Shown here one piece after another: positions 1 to 10,187 of a stretch of DNA of 64,000 nucleotides; the stretch's first letter is position 1, and each line of letters opens with the position of its first letter. This DNA comes from Paracoccus binzhouensis (GTDB lineage Bacteria > Pseudomonadota > Alphaproteobacteria > Rhodobacterales > Rhodobacteraceae), in NCBI RefSeq assembly GCF_016446475.1, contig NZ_JAEHFP010000006.1, positions 1-64,000 of the forward strand. Direction: 5' to 3'. A model generated the notes under the pieces. That model was given only the letters and a program-made list of their open reading frames with translations, was not told the DNA's origin and made no database searches. A program made the position numbers and the translations under genes.

Positions 1-198
1 CGCCTGCCGGCCGCGCCGCCCCGGGCCGCAGGACAGGCCGGCGGCCAGCGCCGCGCCGTTCAGCGCCCCGGCCGAGGTGCCGCTGATGCCGCGGATCTCG
101 ATCCCCGGCTCGTCCAGCAGCCGGTCCAGCACGCCCCAGGCAAAGGCGCCATGCGCGCCGCCGCCCTGCAAGGCCAGGTTGATCCGCTTCGCTTCCAT
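1..198 (-). CDS. Patatin-like phospholipase, N-terminal part (cut by window edge)
   Basis: The 66 visible residues start MEAKRINLALQGGGAHG and carry both patatin hallmarks: the glycine-rich oxyanion loop GGGAHG at residues 12-17 and the nucleophile elbow GTSAG (G-x-S-x-G) near residues 41-45. Patatin-family enzymes are serine acyl hydrolases that use a Ser-Asp dyad to cleave lipid acyl esters; the Asp-containing half lies outside the window. The ATG is followed immediately by the beta strand leading into the oxyanion loop, which is the usual family layout. It reads in the same direction as prfB, 171 bp downstream of it. Some bacterial members act on membrane phospholipids and others in polyhydroxybutyrate metabolism; the fragment cannot separate these. 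Confidence 0.85.
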   Translation of the reverse strand, partial: MEAKRINLALQGGGAHGAFAWGVLDRLLDEPGIEIRGISGTSAGALNGAALAAGLSCGPGRRGRQA

Positions 199-279
199 GC
201 CCATCCCGCCATTTTGCATATGCAGCATATCATGCTGCAACGCAGCATTCCAGCGCCTGGTTCCCGCATCGCGCCTTCA

Positions 280-303
280 TCGTTTCCCAAATACCCGAAT
301 CCC
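280..303 (-). repeat. Dispersed 3'-end repeat, copy 1 (degenerate)
   Basis: On the minus strand this reads GGGTATTTGGGAAACGA, matching the first 17 bases of a roughly 22-bp element with core GTATTTGGGGAACGAAGAAG seen at five other places in the window. It lies with copy 2 in the 171-bp gap between prfB and the patatin-like gene, which otherwise shows nothing recognisable. Confidence 0.55.
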
Positions 304-326
304 GGCGCGAAGGCCCGCGCCAGCTG

Positions 327-348
327 CTTCTTCGTTCCCCAAATACTC
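327..348 (-). repeat. Dispersed 3'-end repeat, copy 2
   Basis: The minus strand reads GAGTATTTGGGGAACGAAG then AAG, the best-conserved copy. It sits about 20 bp past the prfB stop codon, in the direction of prfB transcription. Its position at a gene 3' end, shared by the other copies, suggests a role in transcript ends or simply a repeat tolerated there. Confidence 0.6.
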
Positions 349-369
349 AAAAGAAGCCGGCGCTGCGGA

Positions 370-1497
370 TCAGTCCTCGGCCTGCGCCTCGGCCCGCGAC
401 TTGCCCGCCACGTCCAGCGCCAGGGTCGCGGCCATGAAGGCGTCCAGATCGCCGTCCAGCACGCCCTGCGTGTCCGAGGTCTCGTGCCCGGTGCGCAGGT
501 CCTTCACCATCTGATAGGGATGCAGCACGTAGGAGCGGATCTGGTTGCCCCAGCCGGCATCGCCCTTGGCCTCGTGCTGGGCGTTGATGGCGGCGTTGCG
601 CTTGTCCAGCTCCAGCTGATACAGCCGCGCCTTCAGCGCCGCCATGGCGTTGGCGCGGTTCTGGTGCTGCGATTTTTCCGAACTCGTCACCACGATCCCG
701 GTCGGCAGGTGGGTGATACGCACCGCCGAGTCGGTGGTGTTGACGTGCTGCCCGCCGGCCCCCGAGGAGCGATAGGTGTCGATCCTGATCTCGTTGTCGG
801 GGACGGTGATCTCGATATTGTCGTCCACCACCGGATAGACCCAGACCGAGCTGAACGAGGTATGCCGCCGCGCCGCCGAATCATAGGGCGAGATGCGCAC
901 CAGCCGGTGCACGCCCGATTCCGACTTCAGCCAGCCATAGGCGTTCGGCCCCGAGATCTTGTAGGCGGCCGAGCGAATGCCCGCCTCCTCGCCCGGGGTC
1001 TCGGACAGCAGCTCGACAGTGTAGCCCTTCTTCTCGGCCCAGCGGACATACATCCGCGCCAGCATGCTGGCCCAGTCGGCGCTTTCCGTGCCGCCGGCGC
1101 CGGCGTTGATTTCCAGGAAGGTGTCGTTGCCGTCGGCCTCGCCGTTCAGCAGCGCCTCCAGCTCCTTCTGCGCCGCCAGCTCGGCCAGGGCCTTCAGCGA
1201 GGCCTCAGCATCGGCGACGATCTCGGCATCGCCCTCGGCCTCGCCCAGTTCGATCAGCTCGGCATTGTCCTTGAGCTCGGTCTCGATGCGGCGATAGGTC
1301 TCGACCGCGTCGGACAGCATCTGCCGGTCGCGCATCAGCTTCTGGGCACGGGCCGGGTCGGACCAGATGTCGCCGGCCTCGATCATGGCGTTGAGTTCTT
1401 CCAGCCGGTGCGGCGCGGTCTCCCAGTCCATGCGCTGCGCAAGCAGTTTCAGCGATTTGCGGATCGCCTCGATGGTGGCTTGGGTTTCGGCGCGCAT
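370..1497 (-). CDS. prfB: Peptide chain release factor 2 (RF2)
   Basis: RF2 recognises UGA and UAA stop codons in the ribosomal A site and triggers peptidyl-tRNA hydrolysis. The 375-residue product has the catalytic GGQ at residues 248-250, in [16 protein letters not shown], and the stop-codon recognition region around residue 203, where the classical SPF tripeptide is SPY. The start chosen is the ATG giving [20 protein letters not shown], preceded by the purine-rich stretch GAAAGAGA; an upstream in-frame start would add a basic, low-quality extension. No in-frame UGA or programmed +1 frameshift site is present, unlike E. coli prfB. It follows mrcA in the same direction with about 150 bp between, so shared transcription is plausible. 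Confidence 0.96.
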   Translation of the reverse strand: MRAETQATIEAIRKSLKLLAQRMDWETAPHRLEELNAMIEAGDIWSDPARAQKLMRDRQMLSDAVETYRRIETELKDNAELIELGEAEGDAEIVADAEASLKALAELAAQKELEALLNGEADGNDTFLEINAGAGGTESADWASMLARMYVRWAEKKGYTVELLSETPGEEAGIRSAAYKISGPNAYGWLKSESGVHRLVRISPYDSAARRHTSFSSVWVYPVVDDNIEITVPDNEIRIDTYRSSGAGGQHVNTTDSAVRITHLPTGIVVTSSEKSQHQNRANAMAALKARLYQLELDKRNAAINAQHEAKGDAGWGNQIRSYVLHPYQMVKDLRTGHETSDTQGVLDGDLDAFMAATLALDVAGKSRAEAQAED

Positions 1498-1613
1498 GGG
1501 TCGGTCTCTTTCAGGTCGGAACCGCAGACAGATAGCGCGGGCGCGCGTCGCGGGCAAGGGATGCGCGCGAGGCAAGGCCGCTGCCGGGGGTCCTCGGCCC
1601 CCCGGACCCCCGA

Positions 1614-1635
1614 GGGTATTTTCGGAGCAAAGAAG
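1614..1635 (+). repeat. Dispersed 3'-end repeat, copy 3
   Basis: Reads GGGTATTTTCGGAGCAAAG then AAG on the plus strand, ten bases past the mrcA stop codon and in the orientation opposite to mrcA. A very G/C-rich stretch of alternating CCCC and GGGG tracts lies beside it at about 1586-1613 and could fold into a strong hairpin, so the composite could act as a terminator or processing site for mrcA. Confidence 0.55.
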
Positions 1636-1645
1636 AACCCCGGGA

Positions 1646-4183
1646 CTAGTAGAGGCCGCCCGAGGAGAGGGTGCCGAAATCGGCCTTCTTCGGGATCACC
1701 TTCCTCTTGCCGGTCGAGGTGGTCACCGCCTGGCCGCCGTCGCGGCCCGAGGTGAAGAGCGGCAAGGTGCCCGGATCGGCGCGGCCGAAGCCGCCGTCGA
1801 CCAGACCGAGCCCGCTGAGATCCTGACCGTCGCGGAAATATTCGGCGATGACATTGTCGCCCTTGGCATCGGGGCCGAGGATGGCGCCGGTGAAGCGGTC
1901 GATGTTCACGAAATGCCCGCCCGGCGGCACCTTGAACTCGGTGCCGCCGAATTCCTTGACCGCCTCCTGCATGAATTCGTTGAAGACCGGCACGCAAAGC
2001 GTTCCGCCATAGGCGTTGCGGCCCAGGGTGCGGGGCTGATCATAGCCCAGGTAGCAGCCGGCGACCAGGTTCGAGGTGAAGCCGATGAACCAGACATCCT
2101 TGGCATCGTTGGTGGTGCCGGTCTTGCCGGCCACCGGCACCGGCAGGTCCACGCCGCGCCCCGAGCCGCGCTTGACCACGCCCTCCATCATCGAGGTCAG
2201 CTGGTAGGCGGTGATCGCGTCCATCACCCGCTCGCGGTTCGAGCGGATCTCGGGCGCGACGCCGGACGGCAGGCTCGGCTGGCCGCAGGTCACGCAGTCG
2301 CGGCGGTCGTGGCGATAGATGGTGCGGCCGCGGCGATCCTGCACCCGGTCGACCAGGGTGGGCTCGACCCGCTCGCCGCCATTGGCGAACATGGCATAGG
2401 CGGCAACCATCTTGAACAGCGTCGTTTCCTGCGCGCCGAGGCTGTTGGCCAGGAAATGGCCGAGATGGTCGTAGACACCGAATTTCTCGGCATATTTCGC
2501 CACCGTATCCATGCCGATGCCCTGGGCGATGCGAATGGTCATCAGGTTGCGGGACTGCTCGATCCCGGTGCGCATCGGCGTCGGGCCGTAGAACTTGCCA
2601 CTGGCGTTCTTGGGCGTCCAGAGGCCCTGCGGCGTGTTCACGGTGATCGGCTCGTCGACGATGATCGTCGCCGGGGTGAAGCCCGAATCCAGCGCCGCCG
2701 CATAGACGAAGGGCTTGAAGCTGGAGCCCGGCTGGCGCTGCGCCTGGGTGGCGCGGTTGAAGACCGAGCTTTGATAGCTGAACCCGCCCTGCATGGCGAT
2801 GACGCGGCCGGTATTGACGTCCATGGCCATGAAGCCGCCCTGCACCTCGGGCACCTGGCGCAGGGTCCAGCGGATGAAGCTGCCGTCGCTGTCGCTGGTC
2901 ATGCGGCGCACCAGAACGACATCCCCGACCTCCAGCAGGTCCGAGGCCACCTTGGCCTTGGGCGCCAGCGTGCCGTCGGCACGGCGCTTCCTGGCCCATT
3001 GCACGTCCTTGGCCGGAATGGTGGCGGTGCCCTCCTGATCCTCGATGCCGATGGTCGCGTCGCTGTCGCCCAGGGCCAGCACCACGGCGGGAAACCAGCC
3101 CTCGATGTCGCGAGGCACCCGGGCCTCGGCCAGGGCGGCGCGCCAGTCCTGCTCGCGGCCCAGCGTCTCGGCCGGGATGGTGACGCGGGTGCCGCGCCAG
3201 ACGCCGCGGCCGCGGTCGTACTGCTCCAGCGCCTTCTGCAGGGCGCGGGCGGCGACCTTCTGTAGCCGCGGATCGACGGTGGCGCGGATCGCCAGGCCGC
3301 CGCCGAAGAACTCCTCCTCGCCGAACTGCGCGGACAGCTGGCGGCGGATCTCGTCGGTGAAATAGTCGCGCGGCGGCAATTGCTGCTGGAAGGCCGGGAA
3401 ATCGCCGTTCTGCACCGAGCGCAGTGGCTGCTTGATCTCGGCCTCGTAGGTGGCCTGGTCGATATAGCCGTTCTGCCACATCTCGTGCAGGACGTAGTTG
3501 CGGCGCGCGGTCACCCGCTCCTTGGCGCGAACCGGGTGATAGCGGCCGGGGGCCTGCGGCATGGCGGCCAGCATCGCCGCCTCGTGCGGGGCCAGTTCGG
3601 TGAGCGGCTTGTTGAAATAGGTCTGGGCGGCGGCGGCGACGCCGAAGCTGTTCTGGCCCAGGAAGATCTCGTTCAGATACAGTTCCAGGATCTGGTCCTT
3701 GGACAGCGTCGATTCCAGCCGGGTGGCCAGGATGAGCTCCTTGATCTTGCGCTCGACGCTGCGGTCGCTGGACAGCAGGAAGTTCTTCATCACCTGCTGG
3801 GTAATGGTCGAGGCGCCGCGCACGTTCTGCCCGCGCGACTTGATCGCATCCAGCGCCGCCTTGGCCATGCCCAGCGGGTCGAAGCCGTGATGGTTGTAGA
3901 AGTTCTTGTCCTCGGCGCTGACGAAGGCCTCGCGCACCAGAGGCGGGATCTCGTCGATGGGCACGAAGATGCGGCGCTCGGCGGCGAATTCGTCGATGAT
4001 CCGCCCCTCGCCGGAATAGATGCGGCTGATGGTTTTGGGCGCGTATTGCGCCAGCTGCTCATGGCTGGGCAGGTCGCGCGAATACATCCAGAACACCGCG
4101 CCCAGGGTCAGGGCGATGAAGAAGACGGCGGTCACGAGCCAGGAAAAGATCGCACCGATGAAGGACAGCAGGAAGCGCAGCAA
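1646..4183 (-). CDS. mrcA: Penicillin-binding protein 1A, bifunctional transglycosylase/transpeptidase
   Basis: This class A PBP polymerises and cross-links peptidoglycan at the inner membrane. The 845 residues comprise a cytoplasmic tip and membrane anchor (about 10-34), a family 51 glycosyltransferase domain with the catalytic Glu in [14 protein letters not shown] (E91) and the GASTITQQ motif (123-130), an OB-like insert, and a transpeptidase with S487-S-F-K490, the SRN triad at 544-546 and KTG at 687-689. The start codon is TTG, eight bases after AGAGG; no ATG precedes the membrane anchor, so TTG is probably genuine. It lies downstream of the amidase gene in the same direction (70 bp gap), forming a cell-wall gene pair. 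Length is typical of the family. Confidence 0.95.
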   Translation of the reverse strand: MLRFLLSFIGAIFSWLVTAVFFIALTLGAVFWMYSRDLPSHEQLAQYAPKTISRIYSGEGRIIDEFAAERRIFVPIDEIPPLVREAFVSAEDKNFYNHHGFDPLGMAKAALDAIKSRGQNVRGASTITQQVMKNFLLSSDRSVERKIKELILATRLESTLSKDQILELYLNEIFLGQNSFGVAAAAQTYFNKPLTELAPHEAAMLAAMPQAPGRYHPVRAKERVTARRNYVLHEMWQNGYIDQATYEAEIKQPLRSVQNGDFPAFQQQLPPRDYFTDEIRRQLSAQFGEEEFFGGGLAIRATVDPRLQKVAARALQKALEQYDRGRGVWRGTRVTIPAETLGREQDWRAALAEARVPRDIEGWFPAVVLALGDSDATIGIEDQEGTATIPAKDVQWARKRRADGTLAPKAKVASDLLEVGDVVLVRRMTSDSDGSFIRWTLRQVPEVQGGFMAMDVNTGRVIAMQGGFSYQSSVFNRATQAQRQPGSSFKPFVYAAALDSGFTPATIIVDEPITVNTPQGLWTPKNASGKFYGPTPMRTGIEQSRNLMTIRIAQGIGMDTVAKYAEKFGVYDHLGHFLANSLGAQETTLFKMVAAYAMFANGGERVEPTLVDRVQDRRGRTIYRHDRRDCVTCGQPSLPSGVAPEIRSNRERVMDAITAYQLTSMMEGVVKRGSGRGVDLPVPVAGKTGTTNDAKDVWFIGFTSNLVAGCYLGYDQPRTLGRNAYGGTLCVPVFNEFMQEAVKEFGGTEFKVPPGGHFVNIDRFTGAILGPDAKGDNVIAEYFRDGQDLSGLGLVDGGFGRADPGTLPLFTSGRDGGQAVTTSTGKRKVIPKKADFGTLSSGGLY

Positions 4184-4253
4184 GGGGCAAGCCTCTGGGG
4201 ATGACGTGGGTCTCTATAGACAGCAGGGCGGCGGCCGTCAAAGCAACCTTGCG

Positions 4254-5489
4254 CTACCTGCGCGAAAGCGCCGCCCGCGCCGCATCGTCCTGCGCCCAGA
4301 GGCTGATCGCGCGGGCCAGCGCCTGCGCGGTGCGGGCGCGCCAGTCCGGGTCGAACAGGTTGGCGCGGTCGCCGGCATCGGTGAGGAAGCCCAGCTCGAT
4401 CAGCACCGAGGGAATGTCGGGCGATTTCAGCACCGAGAAGGCGGCGCCGCGCACCGGGCGGCCGTGCATGCCGATGCCGGCCCGGTTCAGCTCCGAGACC
4501 GCGAACTTGGCGAAGGCCTGCGAGCGCGGATGCGTCTCGGTCCGCGCCAGGTCCATCAGCACGCCGGCGATCTGGTCGTCGGTGCCCGAGAGGTCCAGCC
4601 CGGCCAGCAGGTCGGCACGGTCGTGGCGCGTCGCCAGCTCGCGCGAGGCCCGGTCGTCGGCCTGCGGGTTCCAGACATAGATCGACAGCCCCGCCGCCTC
4701 GCCCGCCGGCAGCGCATCGGCATGCAGCGAGATGAACAGGTCGGCCCGGGCAGTGCGGGCGATGGTCATGCGCCGCTCCAGCGGGACGAAGCTGTCGTCC
4801 TTGCGGGTGGCGACGACCTCGAATCCGGCGCGGGTCAGGATCTCGGTCAGCTCGCGGGCGAAGCCCAGCATCACCGCCGCCTCGTAGATGGCGCCGACCT
4901 GGGCACCGGGGTCGTGGCCACCATGGCCGGGGTCGATGGCGATGCGCAGCGGCCGCCGGCCGGTGCGGCGCGGCGGCAATGGCGTCACCTCGGCGGGCTT
5001 GGGCAGGTCCCAGAGCGCCGAAAGCGCGTTGCCGCGGGTGACGAAATTCTCGGCATCGACCGGCTCGATGCGCAGCTTGACCAGCGCCCCGTCGGCCCCG
5101 CCCTCGGCCGGGCTTTGCACGGCGGTGCGCAGCGCATAGGGGCCGGGCAGTTCCATCACCAGCCGCGACCAGCCGGGCCGGAACCGGCCCCAGCGCAGCG
5201 CCGGCACCAGTTCGCGCCCCGGCAGCGCATCGGCTTTGGTGCCGGAAAAGTCGATCTCGCGGAAATCCACCACCAGCCGCGGCGGGCCGTCGAGGAAATA
5301 GACCCGGTAGGGCACCGGCTGGCTGATCGTCAGCCGCAGCTCCATCGGCCGCGGCTTGCCACGCTCGCGGCCCTCGGCCACCAGAGACGAGCCCGCCAGG
5401 TCGACCGTCGCCAGGGCCGAGCGCGCGCCGTCATCGGCCAGCGCCGGCAGTGCCAGCCAGAGCAGCAGCAGGGCGCAAAGCCATCTCAT
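4254..5489 (-). CDS. amiC: N-acetylmuramoyl-L-alanine amidase, AmiC-type
   Basis: A zinc amidase that cleaves the bond between MurNAc and the stem peptide in periplasmic peptidoglycan, acting in cell separation. The 411 residues start with a signal peptide (about 1-18, cut after ALA), then an AMIN-like beta domain (about 30-145) that normally targets the enzyme to the septum, a linker, and an Amidase_3 domain. Zinc ligands are visible as H189 (IDPGHGGHDPG), E203 (IYEAA) and H256 (SLHAD), with the catalytic Glu in VLIELGF near the C-terminus. The start ATG overlaps the stop codon of the upstream aminotransferase gene by four bases, so the two are translationally coupled, and mrcA follows. Confidence 0.92.
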   Translation of the reverse strand: MRWLCALLLLWLALPALADDGARSALATVDLAGSSLVAEGRERGKPRPMELRLTISQPVPYRVYFLDGPPRLVVDFREIDFSGTKADALPGRELVPALRWGRFRPGWSRLVMELPGPYALRTAVQSPAEGGADGALVKLRIEPVDAENFVTRGNALSALWDLPKPAEVTPLPPRRTGRRPLRIAIDPGHGGHDPGAQVGAIYEAAVMLGFARELTEILTRAGFEVVATRKDDSFVPLERRMTIARTARADLFISLHADALPAGEAAGLSIYVWNPQADDRASRELATRHDRADLLAGLDLSGTDDQIAGVLMDLARTETHPRSQAFAKFAVSELNRAGIGMHGRPVRGAAFSVLKSPDIPSVLIELGFLTDAGDRANLFDPDWRARTAQALARAISLWAQDDAARAALSRR

Positions 5490-6622
5490 CGCGCCGCCAT
5501 GAAGGCGGCCAGCCGGTCCAGCCCCTCGGCGATCTCGGCCGTCCCTGCGGCATAGCTGAAGCGCAGGGTCCGGGCGCCGCGATGCGGGTCGAAGTCCAGG
5601 CCCGGCGTGACGGCGACGCCCGCCTTTTCAAGGATTTCCGCGGCGAATCTCAGGCTGTCCTCCGTCAGGTCGGAGACATCGGCATAGATATAGAATGCGC
5701 CTTCCGGCGGCGCGATGCGGTCGAAGCCGATCCGCGGCAGGCGCTCCAGCATCAGCCGGCGATTTTCCGCGTAAACGGCCAGGTTTGCCTCGGCTTCCTC
5801 GACACAATCCAGCGCCGCCAGCGCCGCGACCTGGCTGGCATGCGGTGGGCAGATGAACATGTTCTGCGCGATGCGCTCGACGGTGCGGATCATGCTGTCC
5901 GGCACCACCATCCAACCGACGCGCCAGCCGGTCATGCTGAAATATTTCGAGAAGCTGTTGATGACGAAAACCTCGTCGGTGACTTCCAGCGCCGAATGGA
6001 AGCCGGCGCCGTAGTCGAGCCCGTGATAGATCTCGTCCGAGATCACGCTCATGCCCAATTCCGCCGCCCGCGCGGTTAGCCCCGCCAGTTCCTCGCGCCG
6101 CAGCACAGTGCCCGAGGGATTGCCGGGCGAGGCGAGGATCAGCCCCTGCGCATCCGCCGGCAGATCCTGCGGCCGGGGCTGGTAGCGGTCCTCGGCCCGG
6201 GTCGGGATGCCGACGGGTTCCAGAGACATGGCGCGCAGGATCTGGCGATAGCTGGGATAGCCGGGTTCGCCCAAGGCCACCCGCTCGCCCGCGTCGAAGA
6301 GCGCCGAGAAGGCCAGGATGAAGGCCCCCGAAGAGCCCGGCGTCACCACCACGCGGCTCGGGTCGAGGTCGAGCCCGTACCAGCGCCTGTAGAGTGCGGC
6401 GATGCCGGCGCGCAGCTCGGGCAGGCCAAGCGCCACCGTGTAGCCCAGCGGCCGGTCCAGCGCGGCGGCCAGCGCCCGGCGCGCGCCCTCGGGGGCCGGG
6501 GTCGAGGGCTGGCCGACCTCCATATGGATGATGTGCCGGCCTGCGGCCTCGGCCTTGCGGGCGGCCTCCATCACATCCATGACGATGAAGGGATCGACCT
6601 GCCCGCGGCGGGATTGTCTCAT
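5486..6622 (-). CDS. Class I/II pyridoxal-phosphate aminotransferase
   Basis: Fold-type I aminotransferase of 378 residues, closest in motifs to the aspartate/aromatic aminotransferase group. The PLP lysine is K226 in INSFSKYFSMTGWRVGW; the cofactor-binding SPGNPSG motif (165-171) and SDEIYHGLDY (195-204) are intact, and the C-terminal Arg in LRFSY fits the carboxylate-binding position. The start ATG has AGGGCAGGCAG upstream and faces dsbA across a 136-bp divergent region. Coupling to amiC through an ATGA overlap links it to the cell-wall genes by transcription only. The amino-acid substrate cannot be assigned from the sequence. Confidence 0.88.
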   Translation of the reverse strand: MRQSRRGQVDPFIVMDVMEAARKAEAAGRHIIHMEVGQPSTPAPEGARRALAAALDRPLGYTVALGLPELRAGIAALYRRWYGLDLDPSRVVVTPGSSGAFILAFSALFDAGERVALGEPGYPSYRQILRAMSLEPVGIPTRAEDRYQPRPQDLPADAQGLILASPGNPSGTVLRREELAGLTARAAELGMSVISDEIYHGLDYGAGFHSALEVTDEVFVINSFSKYFSMTGWRVGWMVVPDSMIRTVERIAQNMFICPPHASQVAALAALDCVEEAEANLAVYAENRRLMLERLPRIGFDRIAPPEGAFYIYADVSDLTEDSLRFAAEILEKAGVAVTPGLDFDPHRGARTLRFSYAAGTAEIAEGLDRLAAFMAAR

Positions 6623-6758
6623 GTCTGCCTGCCCTCATGGTTTTGGCCGGGTATCGGACCTGCGGGCGGCCCGGTCAAGCCCGCGTGAAGCCGGGGCGCA
6701 TCGCTTGCAACACCGCCCGGGACAGGCCAAGTTGCCCGCAACAGGAAAGGACCCCCGG

Positions 6759-7511
6759 ATGAAAGCCCTTTTGACCGCCGCGCTGCTGACGGCGACCGCC
6801 CTGCCCGCATTCGCCTTCGACCCGGCGAACATGAGCGAAGCCGAGAAGGCCGCCTTCGGCGAGGCGGTGCGCGACTACCTGATGGCCAATCCCGATGTCC
6901 TGATCGAGTCGATCAACGTGCTGGAAGAGCGCCGCGCCGCCGACGAGGCCAAGAACGACCAGCTGCTGGTCGAGAGCAACCGCGATGCGATCTTCGACGA
7001 CGGCCACAGCTGGGTCGGCGGCAATCCCCAGGGCGACGTGACCCTGGTCGAGTTCATCGACTACCGCTGCGGCGTCTGCAAGCGGGTGAACCCGGAACTG
7101 GAGAAGCTGATCTCGGCCGATGGCAATATCCGCTGGATCCTGAAGGAATTCCCGATCCTGACCCAGGAAAGCGACATGGCGGCGCGCTTTGCCGTCGCGG
7201 TGCAGCAGGAAGCCGGGCCCGAGGCCTATAAAAAGGCGCATGATGCGCTGATGGCGTCGCGCGGGCCGGTCAACCTGGAAAGCCTGACCAAGCTGGCCGG
7301 CGAGCTGGGCGTGGACAGCCAGGCGGTGCTGAACCGGATGAACACCGAGGAGGTCTCGGCGGTGCTGCGCAAGAACCACCAGTTGGCCGAGCAGATGCGG
7401 ATCATGGGCACGCCCACCTTCATCATCGAGGGCGAGATGCTGCGCGGCGTGCCGGCCGAGGGGCTGGAAGGCGCCATCGCCCGGGCGCGGGCGGCCAAGG
7501 CCGAGGGCTGA
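6759..7511 (+). CDS. DsbA-family periplasmic thiol:disulfide oxidoreductase
   Basis: A 250-residue exported thioredoxin-fold protein. Residues 1-19 are a signal peptide ending in PAFA. A helical N-terminal segment with MANPDVLIESINVLEERR (about 42-59) matches the DsbA/ScsC-like group. The active site is C104-G-V-C107 in FIDYRCGVCKRV and the cis-Pro loop is GTPTFIIEG. The dipeptide GV differs from the PH of E. coli DsbA, so redox behaviour and partner may differ; such proteins act as oxidases or isomerases for secreted proteins. The ATG chosen follows AGGAAAGG by eight bases. It diverges from the aminotransferase gene and converges on ispG. Confidence 0.9.
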   Translation: MKALLTAALLTATALPAFAFDPANMSEAEKAAFGEAVRDYLMANPDVLIESINVLEERRAADEAKNDQLLVESNRDAIFDDGHSWVGGNPQGDVTLVEFIDYRCGVCKRVNPELEKLISADGNIRWILKEFPILTQESDMAARFAVAVQQEAGPEAYKKAHDALMASRGPVNLESLTKLAGELGVDSQAVLNRMNTEEVSAVLRKNHQLAEQMRIMGTPTFIIEGEMLRGVPAEGLEGAIARARAAKAEG

Positions 7512-7546
7512 ACCGGCGCCGCCGGCGCGGGTTGCGCGTGCGGCAT

Positions 7547-7568
7547 GGGTATTTGAGGAACGAAGAAG
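7547..7568 (+). repeat. Dispersed 3'-end repeat, copy 4
   Basis: Reads GGGTATTTGAGGAACGAAG then AAG on the plus strand, between the convergent dsbA-like and ispG genes, 35 bp past the dsbA stop and in the same orientation as dsbA. It is followed by GGGGCGGCTCGCGAGGGCCGCCC, a possible stem just before the ispG stop codon, so the element and stem together may end both transcripts. Confidence 0.6.
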
Positions 7569-7600
7569 CACGGGGCGGCTCGCGAGGGCCGCCCTTTCGC

Positions 7601-8725
7601 CTACTCGGCGGCGGCGGCTTGCGCAGCCTCGAGTTCGGCGGCGCGTTTCTCGACCAGTTCGACGATGTGGTCGACCATCTGGTCGTTGGTCATCTTGTGG
7701 TCCTGCTTGCCGGCCAGATAGACCATGCCCGAGCCCGCACCGCCGCCGGTGAAGCCGATATCGGTCATCAGCGCCTCGCCCGGACCGTTCACCACGCAGC
7801 CGATGATCGACAGGCTCATCGGCGTCTTGATGTGCTCGAGGCGCTTTTCCAGGATCTCGACCGTCCGGATCACGTCGAAGCCCTGGCGCGCGCAGCTGGG
7901 GCAGGAAATGATCTGCACGCCGCGGGTGCGCAGGCCCAGGGATTTCAGGATCTCGAAGCCGACCTTGACCTCTTCGACCGGGTCGGCGGACAGGCTGACG
8001 CGGATCGTGTCGCCGATGCCCATCCAGAGCAGGTTGCCAAGCCCGATGGCGGATTTCACCGTGCCGGCCGTCAGCCCGCCCGCCTCGGTGATGCCCAGGT
8101 GGATCGGGGCGTCGGTCGCCTCGGCCAGCTGCTGGTAGGCGGCGGCGGCGAGGAAGACGTCGCTGGCCTTCACGCTGATCTTGAATTCGTGGAAGTCGTT
8201 GTCCTGCAGGATCCTGATATGGTCGAGGCCGGATTCCACCATCGCATCCGGGCAGGGCTCGCCGTATTTCTCCAGCAGGTGCCGCTCCAGGCTGCCGGCA
8301 TTGACGCCGATGCGGATCGAGCAGCCGTGGTCGCGGGCGGCCTTGATGACCTCGCGCACCCGGCTTTCGTCGCCGATATTGCCGGGGTTGATGCGCAGGC
8401 AGGCGGCGCCGGCCTCGGCGGCCTCGATGGCGCGCTTGTAGTGGAAATGGATGTCGGCCACGATCGGCACCGGGCTTTCGCGGCAGATCTCGCGCAGGGC
8501 GCTGGTCGAGGCCTGGTCGGGGGTCGAGACGCGCACGATGTCGGCGCCCACGTCGGCGGCGCGCAGGATCTGGTCCAGCGTCGCCTTCACGTCGCCGGTG
8601 TCGGTATTCGTCATCGTCTGCACGCTGATCGGCGCGTCGCCCCCGACCGGCACATTGCCCACCATGATCTGGCGCGATTTGCGCCGGTCGATATTGCGCC
8701 AGGGGCGGATCGGATTATGCGACAT
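7601..8725 (-). CDS. ispG: 4-hydroxy-3-methylbut-2-en-1-yl diphosphate synthase
   Basis: IspG (GcpE) carries out the penultimate step of the MEP isoprenoid pathway, reducing 2-C-methylerythritol 2,4-cyclodiphosphate to HMBPP with a [4Fe-4S] cluster. The 374 residues show the TIM-barrel N-terminus ([20 protein letters not shown]), a RINPGNIG motif, and the cluster ligands C275 and C278 (ISCPSCARQ) and C310 ([11 protein letters not shown]), with the conserved GPGE Glu just after. The chosen ATG is preceded by AGGAAAAGG, and upstream in-frame codons give an unlikely arginine-rich extension. It lies downstream of the RodZ-like gene in the same orientation (130 bp), an order common in alphaproteobacteria. 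The alanine-rich tail is unremarkable. Confidence 0.96.
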   Translation of the reverse strand: MSHNPIRPWRNIDRRKSRQIMVGNVPVGGDAPISVQTMTNTDTGDVKATLDQILRAADVGADIVRVSTPDQASTSALREICRESPVPIVADIHFHYKRAIEAAEAGAACLRINPGNIGDESRVREVIKAARDHGCSIRIGVNAGSLERHLLEKYGEPCPDAMVESGLDHIRILQDNDFHEFKISVKASDVFLAAAAYQQLAEATDAPIHLGITEAGGLTAGTVKSAIGLGNLLWMGIGDTIRVSLSADPVEEVKVGFEILKSLGLRTRGVQIISCPSCARQGFDVIRTVEILEKRLEHIKTPMSLSIIGCVVNGPGEALMTDIGFTGGGAGSGMVYLAGKQDHKMTNDQMVDHIVELVEKRAAELEAAQAAAAE

Positions 8726-8855
8726 GGCTGTGGCCTTTTCCTGCGCGAGCGGCGGGGATTCCCCCGTGAGAGATAGGCGCAAGCGACCGGGCGGGCAACC
8801 CATCCGGCCCAGTGGTGTCCCGGCGATGCCGCATCCGTGACCGCGGGCGCGCGGC

Positions 8856-10079
8856 CTATTCCCGGGCGGCGGCGGGATCTTCCGGCTTGTCGGCCGAGGC
8901 GAGCGAGACCATGCGCGCCAGTTCCGGATCCTTGCTCAGATCGGCAAAGGCGAATTTCGCCGTCAGCGCGGTGGGCGACAGCTCGACATTCTTGACCACC
9001 CTGGCGCCGGGCGCAGCCGGGCCATAGGTCCGGCCGTTCACCGCGAAATAGACCGCGCCGGAATTGCCGGCGCGCAGCACCGGCGGCTCTTCCAGCTTGG
9101 GCAGGGCGAAGCGTTCGCCCGCATCCATGGTCTTTTCCAGCAGCACCGTGCCATCGGCCGAGGTCACCCGCACCCAGGCCGGCCGCGCGGCCAGGATCTC
9201 GATCTCGGGGGCGTCGGGGGCGACGGTGCGCACCGCCAGCTGCTCGGCCGGCATCTCGGGGCCGTAGACCCGCTCTTGCAGGGCGGCGGTGCGGGTGGTG
9301 GGCTGGGTAGTCTCGGGCTGGATCGCCGGCTCGGTGAGGCCGGGGTCGATGGCGGCGATGGGGCCGTCGCGGGCGACCAGCACCGGCAGTTCCAGCGCCT
9401 GCGGGCGATAGGTGCGGTCCAGCCCCTCGGGGCGCGGCAGGTTGACCTGGGCCGATTCCACGGTTTCCGGCTGGGCGGCTTCCTGCACCGGATCCAGCGC
9501 CGCGATCACCCCGGGGGCCTGGTCGCCGGGGGTCAGGTTGACCTTCTGCACCTCTTGCAGCACGGCCCAGCCGCCATAGCCGAGACCGCAGGCCAGCGCC
9601 ACCATGACCAGCAGCGAGCCGATGGCGCGCGGCTCGACCGAGCTCCAGATGCTTTCGGGCTTGGGCAGGAAGATCGGATGCGGATTGGCCAGCGCCTCGG
9701 CCGGGTCCGAGGGCCGGCGCTGCGGTTTCGGCCCCGAGGCGGCGGGCGCCATGCCATGCGTGGGCTGGAAGCCGGATTCCTGGCAGAAGCGCCGGAAGGT
9801 CCAGTCGGAATCCATGCCCAGATAGCGCGCATAGGAGCGGACATAGCCGGCGATGAAGCTGGGCGTGTCGAAGGCAGAGATGTCGCAATTCTCGATGGCG
9901 GCGACATAGGAGGCACGGATGCGCAATTCGCGCTGGACGTCCAGCAGCGACTTGCCCAGCGTCGCCCGCTCGCCCCGCATCAGATCGCCAAGACGAATAT
10001 CCGGATCGTCGAAACCGGGCGGCAATGCCGCCGGTTCCTCATGGCCATGCGACGGGGGATTCCCCCTCAGCCCGATCAT
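8856..10079 (-). CDS. RodZ-like helix-turn-helix membrane protein
   Basis: A 407-residue single-pass membrane protein with an N-terminal HTH_25-type domain (about 28-100, including [19 protein letters not shown]), a proline-rich linker, one transmembrane helix (about 153-175), a long Pro/Thr/Glu-rich periplasmic stretch, and a C-terminal beta domain (about 290-370, [20 protein letters not shown]) of the DUF4115 type. This is the architecture of RodZ, which links MreB filaments to the elongation machinery. Position immediately upstream of ispG agrees with the rodZ-ispG order found in many proteobacteria. The first 20 residues are weakly conserved in character, so the true start could be slightly downstream. 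Confidence 0.85.
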   Translation of the reverse strand: MIGLRGNPPSHGHEEPAALPPGFDDPDIRLGDLMRGERATLGKSLLDVQRELRIRASYVAAIENCDISAFDTPSFIAGYVRSYARYLGMDSDWTFRRFCQESGFQPTHGMAPAASGPKPQRRPSDPAEALANPHPIFLPKPESIWSSVEPRAIGSLLVMVALACGLGYGGWAVLQEVQKVNLTPGDQAPGVIAALDPVQEAAQPETVESAQVNLPRPEGLDRTYRPQALELPVLVARDGPIAAIDPGLTEPAIQPETTQPTTRTAALQERVYGPEMPAEQLAVRTVAPDAPEIEILAARPAWVRVTSADGTVLLEKTMDAGERFALPKLEEPPVLRAGNSGAVYFAVNGRTYGPAAPGARVVKNVELSPTALTAKFAFADLSKDPELARMVSLASADKPEDPAAARE

Positions 10080-10187
10080 CGCGCCTGCCCCATTCTTTGC
10101 TGCTCGCCTTCCCGAATCGGAAGACTCTCACCATTTGATTAAAGCAAGGTTATCACGGGCGCGAGAGCTGTTCACCCTCAAACCGCG

